Shown piece by piece: positions 33,269 to 45,346 of a DNA stretch of 64,000 bases. The DNA comes from Curvularia sp. ZM96. Lineage: Eukaryota > Ascomycota > Dothideomycetes > Pleosporales > Pleosporaceae. Within the stretch, counting starts at the first letter, position 1; the number at the start of each line of letters is the position of its first letter. The stretch covers positions 4,216,001-4,280,000 of the forward strand of contig JAJGBQ010000004.1 in NCBI GenBank assembly GCA_022457065.1, given 5' to 3'. A program made the translations under genes and the position numbers. Below the pieces are notes generated by a model, which saw nothing but the letters and a program-made list of their open reading frames with translations, was not told where the DNA came from and searched no databases.

Positions 33269-36200
33269 ATGTACGGTTCCGGCCAGCAGACGGGCATCTC
33301 GACGCCCCGTTCTGCCGCGAACCTGCGCCCGCTCATCCTCTCCCACGGCTCCCTCGAGTACACGCTCCTCATCCCCACGGCTCTGCACTTCAATGCGCAG
33401 CAGCTGAGGGATACCTTCAAAACCACTCTTCCCGAGCCCACAGATGAGCTTGCTCAAGATGATGAGCCATCTTCGGTGCCCGAGTTGGTCGCTCGATACT
33501 TGGGCTTTGTGGCCAAGGAGGTCGAGGAGGGTGAAGACCCCGACTCGTTTGAGGAGGTCCTTAAGCTGGTCCTTACCGAATTCGAGCGTGCCTTCCTGCG
33601 CGGCAATGAGGTGCACGCGCTCGCTGCCTCTCTGCCAGGAATCACTGAGAAGAAGTTGGTGACGGTGCGGTCATACTATGCTGCTCGTGCCGCAGTAGAG
33701 CGGCCCATCAAGCACCACGAGTCGGCGCTCTTCCGGGAAGCGTCGGACGAGAACGCATTCATATACGCTGTTCTGGGTGGACAAGGAAACATCGAAGAGT
33801 ATTTTGATGAACTCCGCGAAATTTACAACACCTACCCCTCATTTGTGGAGGATTTCATCGCAGCGGAGGCACAGCATCTCCTGCAGCTGTCGCGGGACCC
33901 GCGCGCTGAGAAGCTCTACTCCAAGGGCCTCGACGTTATGCGATGGCTCAACAACCGAGACTCGCAACCCGACACCGACTACCTGGTTTCGGCGCCCGTT
34001 AGTCTGCCCTTGATTGGGTTGACCCAGCTCGCACACTATGTCGTGACCTGCAGAGTCCTCGGAAGCCACCCAGGCCACGTACGAAGCCGCCTGAGCGGTG
34101 TTACCGGCCACTCGCAAGGTGTCGTCACAGCGGCCGCCATTGCTGAAGCAAAGAACTGGGAGACGTTTGAGCGAGCTGCCAAGAAGGCAATCGAAATCCT
34201 CTTCTGGATCGGTACACGAAGTCAGCAAGCCTTCCCTAGGACATCGCTTGCTCCTACAGTGCTCCAGGATTCGATTGACAATGGCGAGGGTACACCCACA
34301 CCCATGCTGTCCATCCGTGACCTCTCAAGAAAGGCGGTTCAGGACCACATTGACGCAACCAATGCTCATTTGCCCGAAGACCGCCACATTGCCATCTCTC
34401 TCGTCAACAGTGCGCGCAACTTTGTTGTGACAGGTCCACCCATCTCCCTGTACGGTCTCAACCTTCGTCTCCGCAAAGACAAGGCCCCCACCGGCTTGGA
34501 CCAGACCAGGATACCCTTCACAGAGCGCAAAGTACGCTTCGTGAACCGTTTCCTGCCCATCACAGCCCCATTCCACAGCCCCTACCTTGCAGATGCAACC
34601 AAGCAGCTTGAGGAGGATCTCAAGGCCATCAAGATCTCCACTGCCGATCTCGGCATTCCCATGTATGATACTCATACTGGCCAGGATCTGCGCGAGACAG
34701 ACACAGACAACATTGTCCCCAGACTCGTCAGCATGATCACAGCAGACTCAGTCGAATGGGAGAAGGCAACCGTCTTCCCCAAGGCCACTCACATCCTCGA
34801 CTTTGGCCCCGGTGGCATCTCTGGTCTGGGCGTTCTTACAAACCGTAACAAGGACGGCACTGGTGTCCGTGTCATCCTTGCCGGTGCTATCGATGGTCAG
34901 AATGCCGAAGTTGGCTACAAGCCCGAAATCTTCGACCGCGACTTTGAACATGCTGTCAAGTACGCTGTTGACTGGGTCAAGGAACACGGCCCTCGCCTGG
35001 TCAAGACATCCACAGGTCAGACTTTTGTCGACACCAAGATGAGCCGCACGCTCGGTCTACCTCCGGTCATGGTCGCTGGTATGACACCGTGCACAGTGCC
35101 ATGGGATTTTGTAGCGGCAACCATGAACGCCGGTTACGAGATCGAACTTGCTGGTGGTGGTTACTACAACGAGAAGACCATGACTGCCGCCATCTCCAAG
35201 GTCGAGAAGGCCATTCCTGCTGGCAGGGGTATCACTGTCAACCTGATCTACGTTAACCCTCGTGCTATGGGCTGGCAGATTCCCCTCTTGGCGAAGCTCA
35301 GAGCCGATGGTGTCCCCATCGAAGGACTTACCATCGGTGCTGGTGTGCCATCCATTGAGGTCGCCAATGAGTACATTGAGACCCTCGGAATAAAGCACAT
35401 TGCTTTCAAGCCAGGTTCGGTTGAAGCGATCCAGCAGACGATCAACATTGCCAAGGCCAACCCTACTTTCCCCGTTCTTCTTCAGTGGACTGGTGGTCGT
35501 GGTGGTGGTCACCATTCCTTCGAAGACTTCCACCAGCCTATTCTGCAAATGTACAGCCGTCTGCGCAAGTGTGACAACCTCATTCTCGTTGCCGGTTCGG
35601 GCTTTGGTGGCGCTGAGGATACCTACCCATACCTTAGCGGACAATGGTCCACCAAGTTTGGCTACCCACCCATGCCTTTCGACGGTTGCTTGTTCGGTAG
35701 CCGTGTCATGACTGCCAAGGAAGCGCATACTTCCAAGATGGCTAAGCAGGCCATCGTGGATGCTCCGGGTCTTGATGACAGCGAATGGGAAAAGACCTAC
35801 AAGGGTCCCGCTGGTGGTGTTATCACTGTTCGCTCTGAGATGGGCGAGCCCATCCACAAACTCGCGACTCGTGGTGTCATTTTCTGGCATGAGATGGACC
35901 AGAAGATCTTCAGCCTCGACAAGGCCAAGCGCGTTCCCGAGCTGAAGAAGATGCGCGAATACATTATCGACAAGTTGAACAAGGACTTCCAAAAGGTCTG
36001 GTTCGGCAAGAACAAGCAGGGCATGTCGGTTGACCTTGAAGACATGACCTATGCCGAGGTTGTTCAGCGCATGGTGGAATTGATGTACGTCAAGCACCAG
36101 TCTCGCTGGATTGACCCAAGCTTGAAACGCTTGACAGGCGACTTCATCCGCCGGTTGGAAGAGCGCTTCAGCAAGACTAGCAGCGACTCCCTGATCCAGA

Positions 36201-39200
36201 ACTACGAAGAGCTCAACGACCCCTTCCCTATGGTTGAGAAGGTCCTCAAGGCTTACCCTGAGGCTGACGAGCAGCTCATCAATGCCCAGGACGTACAGCA
36301 CTTCCTGTTGCTCTGCCAGCGTCGTGGTCAGAAGCCTGTTCCCTTCGTTCCTGTCCTCGATGATACTTTCGAGTTCTTCTTCAAGAAGGATTCGCTTTGG
36401 CAATCCGAGGATCTTGATGCTGTCGTTGACCAGGACGTCGGCAGGACGTGTATTCTGCAAGGTCCTATGGCCGTCAAGTACTCCACCAAGGTTGACGAGC
36501 CAATCAAGGAAATCCTTGATGGCGTTCATGAGGGCCATATCAAGTACTTGCTTCGCGACATTTACGGTGGCGATGAGTCCAAGGTCCCTGTCATCGAGTA
36601 CTTTGGTAGCAATCTGCTTGCTCCTCCTCAGGGTCTAGACGTTGATGGTCTTACCATTTCAGAGCTTGAAAACAAGATCATCTACCGCCTGGCCGCTGCT
36701 CCCAACGCCACCATGCCTGATGTTCACTCCTGGCTTCAACTCCTTGCTGGCACCAGCTATTCTTGGAGGCATGCTTTCTTCACTGCAGACATCTTTGTGC
36801 AGGGCCAGCGCTTCCAGACCAACCCAACTGCACGGATATTCGCCCCGACTCGTGGAATGATAGTCGAGATCCAGAACCCCAAGGAGCCTGCCAAGACTGC
36901 CATCATCGTGAAGGAGTTGCATACCGGCGGCAAGTTGATCAAGACGGCCGAGGTCAGCATAACAAATGGCAACGAGATTGTGCTCAACCTTTACGAAGAG
37001 CGCACTGCCCTCAAGCAAGCCGTTGCTTTGCCTTTCCGCTTCACCTACCGTCCTGACGTTGGTTACGCGCCCATCCACGAAGTCATGGAGGCCCGCAACG
37101 ACCGGATTAAGGAGTTCTACTACAAGATCTGGTTTGGCGACGAAGCCTGCCCATTTGATGCTTCCGTCACTTCGCGCTTTGATGGTGGCCGTGCTACTGT
37201 CACAAGTGAGGCTATCAACGACTTCGTTCACGCAGTTGGCAACACAGGGGAGGCTTTTGTTGACCGCCCTGGCAAGGAAGTTTTCGCCCCTATGGATTTC
37301 GCCATTGTCGTCGGCTGGAAGGCCATCACCAAGCCCATCTTCCCCCGCGCAATTGATGGTGATTTGCTCAAGCTGGTTCATCTGTCCAACGGCTTCCGCA
37401 TGATCTCTGGCGCCGAGCCTCTCAAGAAGGGTGATGTTCTCGATACGACTGCTCAGATCAACGCCGTCATCAACCAGGACTCGGGCAAGATGGTAGAGGT
37501 CTGCGGTACCATCACTCGTGATGGCAAACCTGTTATGGAGGTCACCAGCCAGTTCCTGTACCGTGGCGCATACGACGACTTTGAGAACACTTTCCAAAGG
37601 AAGGTCGAGAAGCCAATTCAGCTTCACTTGGCTACAAGCAAGGATGTCGCAATTCTCCGATCCAAGGAATGGTTCAACTTCGAGGAGCCCGAGATCGATC
37701 TGCTGAACAAGACTTTGCTTTTCAAGCTTGAGACTGTTGTTCGGTACAAGAACAAGACGGTCTTCTCGGACATCGAGACTCAAGGTGAAGTCCTCCTCGA
37801 GCTTCCCACCAAAGAGATCATTCAGATTGCTTCAGTCGATTACCGCTCGGGCACTGCATTTGGCAACCCTGTCATGGACTACCTGGAGCGTAACGGAGCT
37901 GTGGTCGACCAGCCAGTGTTGTTTGAGAATGCTATTCCCTTGCACGGAAAGACACCTCTGAGCCTCAAGGCACCCGCCTCCAACGAGAACTACGCTCGCG
38001 TATCTGGCGATTACAACCCTATTCACGTCTCACGTGTCTTCGCCGCTTATGCCAACCTCCCTGGTACCATCACTCATGGCATGTACTCCAGCGCAGCTGT
38101 CCGAAGTTTGGTCGAGACATGGGCAGCAGAAAACAACGTTGGTCGTGTCAGGAGCTACCACGTAAACCTCGTAGGCATGGTACTGCCTGATGACATGCTG
38201 GACGTCAAGCTTCAGCACGTTGGCATGGTTTCTGGCCGCAAGATCATCAAGATCGAGGTTAGCAACCAGGAGACTGAAGACAAGGTCCTGCTTGGTGAGG
38301 CTGAGGTTGAACAACCCACAACTTCCTACGTCTTCACTGGTCAAGGTTCTCAAGAGCAAGGCATGGGAATGGAGCTCTACAACAGCAGCCCTGTTGCTAA
38401 GGAGGTTTGGGACCGTGCTGATAAGCACTTCATGGACAACTATGGTAAGTTGACCATTTTGGGATGCTCGATATACCTGCTAATTCTGAATAGGTTTCGC
38501 TATCACAAACATCGTGAAGAACAACCCCAAGGAGTTGACCATTCACTTTGGTGGTCCTGTCGGCAAGGCGATCCGCCAGAATTACATGTCCATGACGTTC
38601 GAGACGGTTGCTGCCGATGGCACCATCAAATCTGAGAAGATCTTCAAGGAGATTGATGAGAATACCACCTCGTACACCTATCGGTCGCCAGCTGGTCTGC
38701 TTTCTGCCACTCAATTCACGCAGCCAGCTCTTACTCTCATGGAGAAAGCATCCTTCGAGGATATGCGTGCCAAGGGTTTGATCCAAGTCGAAAGCACGTT
38801 TGCCGGACATTCGCTCGGTGAATACTCTGCTCTGGCGGCCATGGCAGAGGTCATGCCCATTGAGAGTCTGGTCTCCGTCGTTTTCTACCGTGGTCTTACG
38901 ATGCAAGTCGCTGTCGAGCGTGACGAGACGGGTCGCTCCAACTACTCCATGTGTGCTGTCAACCCTAGCAGGATCTCCAAGACCTTCAACGAACAGGCCC
39001 TTCAGTACGTGGTTGAGAACATTGCCGAAACGACTGGATGGCTGCTGGAGATTGTCAACTACAACATCGCCAACATGCAGTACGTCGCAGCTGGTGATCT
39101 TCGCGCTCTCGACTGCCTCACAGGTGTAACAAACTATCTTAAGCAACAAAAGATCGACATTCAGGCGCTCATGCAGACTCTCTCTCTTGAAGAGGTCAAG

Positions 39201-39578
39201 AATCACCTGGTCGAGATCATCAAGGGCTGCGCCGAGCAGACCGAGGCCAAGCCTAAGCCTCTGGATCTCCAGCGCGGCTTTGCTACCATCCCGCTCAAGG
39301 GTATTGATGTGCCTTTCCACTCGACCTTCTTGCGTTCTGGTGTCAAGCCCTTCCGTTCGTTCCTTCTGAAGAAGATCCACAAGACATCCATCGACCCGAG
39401 CAAGCTGGTTGGAAAGTATATCCCCAACGTGACTGCCAAGCCGTTTGCGTTGACCAAGGAGTACTTTGAGGATGTGTACAAGCTTACCAACTCTCCCAAG
39501 ATTGGCAACATTCTGGCCAACTGGGAGAAGTACGAGGAGAGCGGAAAGGAGGATGCCAAGGCCGAGGCAGCTGCTTGA
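33269..39578 (+). CDS. FAS1: Fatty acid synthase subunit beta
   Basis: Two exons (33269-38444, 38494-39578; 49-nt intron GTAAGT...AATAG) encode 2086 residues. Domains in order are: acetyltransferase with nucleophile Ser282 in GHSQG; FMN-binding enoyl reductase (about 600-900, WTGGRGGGHHSFEDFHQP and AGSGFGGAEDTYPYL); a central structural region; hotdog-fold dehydratase (YNPIHVSRVFAAYANLPG near residue 1585); and malonyl/palmitoyl transferase with Ser1832 in GHSLG. The intron falls between dehydratase and transferase, after MDNYG. The beta chain loads acetyl and malonyl units, carries out two reductive-cycle steps and off-loads product to CoA, while the alpha chain performs the rest. Motif order and length are those of a canonical, intact fungal subunit. 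ATG at 33269 follows the candidate 5'UTR intron. Confidence 0.98.
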
Positions 39579-40159
39579 ATCCGATGATATGTTGTATGGT
39601 CACATAGAAAAAGAGACAGGGATCAAGAATGGCGTTTTGAGGGATGATGAATGTATGTGTATGGAACTTTGGCTTTGATATCCTAGCTCTGGAAAGGCTT
39701 GTATGAACTTTTATATGTATGAGAATATTGAATAATGCACTCGTTTTGATTTCGAGATGAAACAATTTATGATATTGCATGTGCACAGTATCTGGGAAGT
39801 TTGGGCGCATTTGGCCAGTGTGTATGGCCTTGGTTTTCTTGACTGTTCAATCACCAGAAAAGTCATGGTGGAGATGGCAGATTTGTCTTCGTTGCAAGCA
39901 ACACGGAGAAGAAACAAGCGTAACACAAACAAGACCAAGCCCATGCTCCAAAACGCCACTTTTCGCCAGTAAATACCCTTAAGTACCGGCCACCTCTACT
40001 CCAAATCCAAGCCCCGCCTCCTTTCGGTCCTGTATGTGCTCGAACCAATTTTTTGTTCCTAATCCACAGAAAATACATGAAAAAAGAAAAAGAGATAGTG
40101 AAGGAGAGGAAATGTACAAGACGCGAAAGTTGATGAAGGAAAAAAACAAAGGAGAAAGA
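39579..40159. other. Convergent 3' flanks of FAS beta and BRL1-like genes
   Basis: AT-rich sequence between two convergent stop codons; it should hold both 3' untranslated regions. No gene is recognised. Confidence 0.45.
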
Positions 40160-41970
40160 CTATCTGAACATACCCCTCTTTCTAGTAGTCCTGCTGCTGC
40201 TTTCTAACGGGTTTGCAGAGGAGGATGGGTCCAAAGCACTCGTTGTGGAAGGTAGCTGGGGCATGGTATGAGCGTGGATGAGCGGCGGGGCCGCTTCAAT
40301 GTGCCTTTGGCCGGTATATGGTGTATGCTGTGGTTGAGCATAGGGTGGCAATTGCTGTTGCCAGTTTGGTTGGTAAGGGTTATGGTAGCTTTGTTGCTGA
40401 TGGTCCATGTACGAATTTGATGCTGCTCGATGAGGTGTTTGGGGCATGTAGTCGTTTTGTGATTGTGATTGTGATTGTTGCTGGTGCTGCTGTTGCTGGG
40501 AGCGTATGAGGCCAAAAGCCCAATTTGAGAGGTTGAAGCCGCCAAAGATGATAATGGCTGTGAAGATCTGTGAAGGGGGATATGTTAGCGATGTTTTGTA
40601 GCCATAAGGAGGCAAGGCCCAAGTGTCTAGTTCAAGCCAGAAAAGCGGCTCTTTGGTTGGATCGCCGGAGGGTGTGTCCATACAACTACACATGCTCGGC
40701 TTCTCTGCATCGCACATGTCCACACCTGATCGTCGACCGTGCTCCATGCCAAAGAAAACAAAGAGATTAAAACATACCATGGATTTGTAGCTGAACTCTT
40801 CCACAAAACTGTTGAAAATCATGGCAAACGTCTTCGCCGTGACACTCGCACGTGCAACCTTCTTGGGGTCGCGGTTCATGCAAGTTTCCCACACACCGCA
40901 TGCCTTCTCCATAGCCGGCACTACCTCTTCGGGACGGCAGCGGTTGCGGTTGTATTCTGTCGCACAAGCAGCAATCTCGACCATGACCTCTGAAGCGTGC
41001 TTGGAGGACTCAATGTCTACGTCGGTCATCACGCCATCCCACGCCGAATAGACAATGTACATGAAAAGGCTGCCGAGAAACATGTTGACGGTGAGTTGGA
41101 GATAGTAGGAGAGTACGGAAGGGAGGTTTGGGTGGGCTTCGACCCATGACAGGAAGCCTCCGAGGCTCATGGCGAAGGTTTGCCGGACAGCCCCCGCCTC
41201 CTTTGGCGGGACAAGTGGGCGGCCTGTATCGTTGTCCGAGTCATCAACGTCGTCGTCGGGAAGGGTGTTTGGCTTCTTGGATCGCGATCGCTCTGATCGG
41301 CGCTTTACAATGCGGTTCTCGGCCTTTTTGGAGTAGTATTTCTGGGGTTGATCTTTCTCCCGTTCCCGCTCACGCTCTCGTTCCTTCTCGCGGTCCTTGG
41401 TTGGGCTGGGGGTTGACATGAAGGTCCGCTTGAACCAACTGTCCCGCCGGCCGCCCTTTCTGTCAGTGTCGCCGTTACCGAGTCGCCCCATCCTGCTCGC
41501 CAATTGTGTGTCTGGTGTGCCGACGTCGCTGTCTATCATGGGTGTGCCTGGTGTTTCGCCGCCCGAACTGAAGTCGATGTCGTGTGAAGGGGTGCGCATC
41601 GACCAAGGGCTGGGCTGGATGTGTGCAGGTACCGAAGATGCCGGTGTTGAGGGCAAAGGCTTGCTGGGGTCGCGGTTGAAGAATGACATGCGGTTGTCGG
41701 GGTCGCGTAAACGAGTCGGCGTCGCAAAGCCGCCTTTGGAGGGGGAGTCGAGATGTGCGTGGGAACCTACGTGGCCCAACCAAAGCCATGAAGTTAGCAT
41801 ATGCCTTCCATGCCACACACGGTCTGCGGAGTCAAACGAGACAGGCTGGAGTGCTTACGCTTCTTCTGCTGGCTGGCGGCGAGGAACGGCGATTGTGCGT
41901 CAATAGGCCCGGTTTGGTTTGTCCACTCAAAGTCCATGGGCGTAGTGGAAGGACGGTGGCTTCGCGACAT
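40160..41970 (-). CDS. BRL1: BRL1/BRR6-type nuclear envelope protein
   Basis: Three exons (41859-41970, 40778-41766, 40160-40567) encode 502 residues. The N-terminus (MDFEWTNQTGPIDAQSPF) and disordered Arg/Glu-rich stretch precede a first membrane helix (LQLTVNMFLGSLFMYIV). A lumenal domain with four Cys follows (AACATEYNRNRC; KACGVWETCM), then a second membrane helix (IFTAIIIFGGFNLSNWAF) and a Gln-rich tail. This is the di-sulfide-bridge domain of Brl1/Brr6, which in yeast act at the nuclear envelope in nuclear pore assembly and membrane lipid homeostasis. Intron 1 is 92 nt. Intron 2 (40568-40777) is 210 nt, contains no stop and keeps frame, so retention would insert 70 residues between the conserved SYKSM and IFTA. 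An upstream ATG at 41970 is chosen; 41937 is an alternative. Confidence 0.9.
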
Positions 41971-42518
41971 GGTGTGCAGGTATGGACCGGCGAGGATGCC
42001 GTGGGAAACGACGAACAAGAGATGTCACTGTGCAAGTGGTGCGGCGGGCAATGCGCTGTTGTTGATCAACACATGCGTTCCTGGGTTCCCAGCTGCGGAC
42101 TTCCGGCACTAGACTCAATTAGGTCGACGGCGGTTGCGCCCTGGTGTCGTGTGCGAGGCAACGCGAGCAGCTAACTTTGACACGGCCAGGTAAAGTGTTG
42201 CTTAGAGTTGAGTTTAGGTGTGCTTTGGAGTCGTACAAGGCACCAACCCGCTCTGTCCTGTGGTAACTCTCACTGAAGAACCGTGCTTATGTATCAACCC
42301 CGCTCACGCGTCCCCTCTTTAGAGTTCAGTTTGCTTCAGATTCGCAATCATAATCTTGATCAATAATTCTACAAAGAAAGTAGACGTGAATCGTCCAAAA
42401 GAGTATCTAAACTAACTGCACGTGCTAATGGCCGTGTTTTCCAGAAGAAAGAAAATTAAGAAAGAAACGCAGCTGATCTCATTACACTCCAGCAAACATC
42501 GGCAGCCCAGGTCATCCT
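41971..42518. other. Intergenic between BRL1-like and P450 genes
   Basis: Upstream region of the BRL1-like gene and 3' flank of the P450 gene, which are on the same strand. No other feature is recognised. Confidence 0.4.
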
Positions 42519-44089
42519 CTATGCCAGTGTAAGACCAACCTTGACTCCGTTCAATGAAGAAAGAGTCAGTGTCAGGCCTTCTTTCCATGGCTCAGGGTCT
42601 CTGGTTTCGATGGCTTTGAATTCCTGTGCCAGACGGACAGTGACGTAGCTCGCTTCGATGAGTGCATACTGCTGGCCAAGACAGATACGTGGGCCGCCAT
42701 TAAATGGAAGGTACTCCCAACCAGGGCGCAGCGTCTCCCAGCGCTCGGGCTTGAATTCGTCGGCGTCGGGTCCATACAGATCCTTGCGACGATGCATCGC
42801 GTAGGGTGAGTAGGCGACCATTGTGCCCTTGGGGACAAAGAGCGGTGCCTGGCCATCAGGACCACCACCACGAGGCAATACAGTGTCGCGGCAGCTAAAG
42901 CGTGAGTTTCCAGGTACAACGGGATGTGTGCGAAGTGCTGGGGGGGCGGTTAGTACGGGAACAGTAACAACGTGATCATGTCGGATAGAAACTTACATTC
43001 GTTCAGGCACCACTTGACGTATTTGAGGTTCTTCAACTCCTGATATGTTGGTGTGCGTCCCTCCAATGTTGCAACCTCCTCCCTAAGCTTGGCAAAGATT
43101 TCTGGCCTCCTGGCAAGCTCAAAGAACATGTTGCTCAACAAACTCGCCGTCGTGTCACGTCCAGCAAGCAAAATGTTGATGAGCTCCTCGCGTATCCTCT
43201 TCTTATCGGTCGTTTGCTTTGCCACCTCCTGGATGAAATAGTACTTGTGGTTGCCAGCTGCCTTCTCAGCATCCAAGTTCTCTCGGAACTGGAGAGCATC
43301 GTCGACGAACTTCTCAATGTACGTGTGGCAGATTTCAATGGCCTTCTTACCCTCTGGGTTTTTCCTGAAGCGGTCGAAAATCCCGTAGCGTATGCGGACG
43401 GTAACGTCTGTTTGGGCAAAGTTAAATGCTTCACCAAAGACGGCGTCCTCATTGTCAGCGTCTTGGTGGCCAACCATGCGAAGTGAGTTGGTAGAGTGGT
43501 TGAACAAGAACTCAGTTGCGGTGTCAAGCGTCAGGTGGAAGAAGAGGTTTTGCAAGTCAACGGTAGAGCCGTCCTTGGGAATGTGCTTGAGCATGAGGTT
43601 GAAGTGGCGCTCAAAAGCCTCAATGTCGGCAACTTGGTCTCGTGCAAAATTGGGTCGTAGGAGTTGGCGGCTGTTGGACCATCGTTCGCCGTCCGCATTG
43701 AAGATGCCATGGCCCAGGAGAGGGCCAAAAGCAGGCTGTCTGTGTGCAAAATTGTAATCCTTGAACCTCAAGCTCAGAATGGTCTTGACGTTTTCAGGCT
43801 CGCAGGTTGTGATCATGGGTACATTGACGACCCGGCTGTGGTAGGTGTTGCCGAACTTCTCGTAACGCTTCTTGGTCTCTTCCAAAACGATGTGGTGTTT
43901 GCTGTTGTAGGCCAAAGCCTTCATGACATCGAGCCCCAGGATTGGGTCCTTGTGGAACTGTGCCTTGCATGGCTGGCAGCCATGTTCTTTCTTGAAACGC
44001 CGGCGTGCGACGTAGAGGGCGATATGGGTGTAGAGAAAGTAGGAGATAGCGGCTCCCACAACGATGAAGAGGAGTGGCGAATTTGCCAT
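42519..44089 (-). CDS. Cytochrome P450, CYP52-like (fatty acid / n-alkane omega-hydroxylase type)
   Basis: Two exons (42997-44089, 42519-42937; 59-nt intron) encode 503 residues. Seen directly: an N-terminal membrane anchor (LLFIVVGAAISYFLY), the I-helix oxygen-binding motif AGRDTTASLLS, the K-helix ExxR reading NESLR across the splice junction, PERW, and the heme loop FNGGPRICLG with ligand Cys450. The sequence resembles the CYP52 family, ER-bound enzymes that hydroxylate the terminal carbon of alkanes and fatty acids with NADPH-P450 reductase. The subfamily call is by recollection of the motif spacing and wording (RFKDYNFAHR, GIFNADGERW), not by alignment. One CCGAGG (44449-44454), the Far/Ctf1 core, lies about 360 nt upstream; a single 6-mer is weak evidence for fatty-acid induction. 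Confidence 0.9.
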
Positions 44090-44248
44090 GTTGCCTGCAG
44101 GCAGGTAGGCCCTCTAGTTGGATGTTGAGTTTGGCCGGTGGGGGTTTGGTGTTGTAAGACTTTTGTATATGGGGGAGGTGGCGGGTGATGAGAAAAAGTA
44201 AAGATTGATGAAGGTAGTCTTTTCGCAAGCAACGATCCCCGAAACGCT

Positions 44249-44258
44249 TTATATTGGT
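44249..44258 (-). promoter_or_regulatory. Candidate CCAAT/TATA core of the P450 gene
   Basis: On the minus strand the bases read CCAATATAAA, with TATAAA about 160 nt before the P450 start codon. Sequence match only. Confidence 0.35.
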
Positions 44259-45346
44259 TGGTAGACAGGTGCGGCTCCGACAATTGTGGAGTAGACGTTG
44301 ACACTGGCGTCGGCTTCTCCGTTGGCGCAGGTTCAGGCAAATCAGATACAGTGTAACCTTTTTTTACCGCAACACTAATTTCCGCATGCACACACGCGAG
44401 AAAGAGCGTTACTTCAGCGATGAAACGGCTGTTGTGCGAATATTTCGGCCGAGGTTTGGTTGTCTGTCGTTGCTCGACGCAAGTGTCTCCACAACTCCAA
44501 AGGAGGGAAGTTCAGACTCAAGGCAGACGTCGTCTACACCCGTCGAACCCAATCACGGGTGTTCGCAAAGTTCACTCCTTTTGGCACTTGGATGGTTTTT
44601 GCAGCGGGGCCGAGTATTAAGACCTGCGCTGCCAACGGGGCAGATTGACCTCTTATAGCGTCGACGGTGGTCAGCGGGCGTAACATCCTCGAGGCTACGA
44701 GAGGCGGCGGCGGATGAGGTAGCCATTCTAGCCATAAGTCCGGGCGGGGGAAGGCTGGAGTTGCAGTCCCCGGAGGCCAAGTCATGGGCATCTCGGTGAT
44801 GCCGCTGCTGACATGGCTATGTCCTCCGAGATGCGCTAAGAGGCAAAAGGCTGATTGGCTATGCGCACCGTGATTGGCTGCGTCAGCAGCTAAGCAGCCG
44901 GAGGAGGCGTCGTATCTAGAGCACATCCGGATCCGGAATATCCACTTTCTTTGCACGCTCCGTCCTGCACCAGCGTGGCCAAGCCCGGTACTCGTTTAGT
45001 GCCCGTTCCGTTACGCGCATCCTGTCTGTGGGCTATGATTAGACTAATTGCTCTGGGTACACACAAACAAACAAACGTGCACATTCGACTTGGCGACTTA
45101 GAGTATGGTACATTATTATGGGAAAACACCCAATCCGATGCAGTAGACTGGTCAGAGTTGGACATCATCAACTTGTCAGCAATGCTGATCGGTCCCTGGT
45201 CATTAGGGCCACATGTTACCCTTACGTGAACAATCTTTTTGTCGTGCGAAATGCGGCACCTGGCACATACGCTTCTTCACATGCTCCACTTCCTGGGGCA
45301 GATCTTTACACACAGTCCCTACCGAGGGAATACTGTGGGTCTCCTA
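44259..45346. other. Intergenic upstream of the P450 gene
   Basis: Apart from the weak CCGAGG site at 44449-44454 nothing is recognised. The region ends at the stop of the UstYa-like gene. Confidence 0.4.

Noticed and set aside
35057..37783. Long minus-strand frames (493 and 374 codons) opposite FAS beta
   Set aside because: Antisense shadows of the FAS beta coding frame, without recognisable domains or own start context.
44449..44454. CCGAGG as a Far/Ctf1 site controlling the P450
   Set aside because: A single 6-mer is expected by chance every 2 kb or so. Kept only as a remark.
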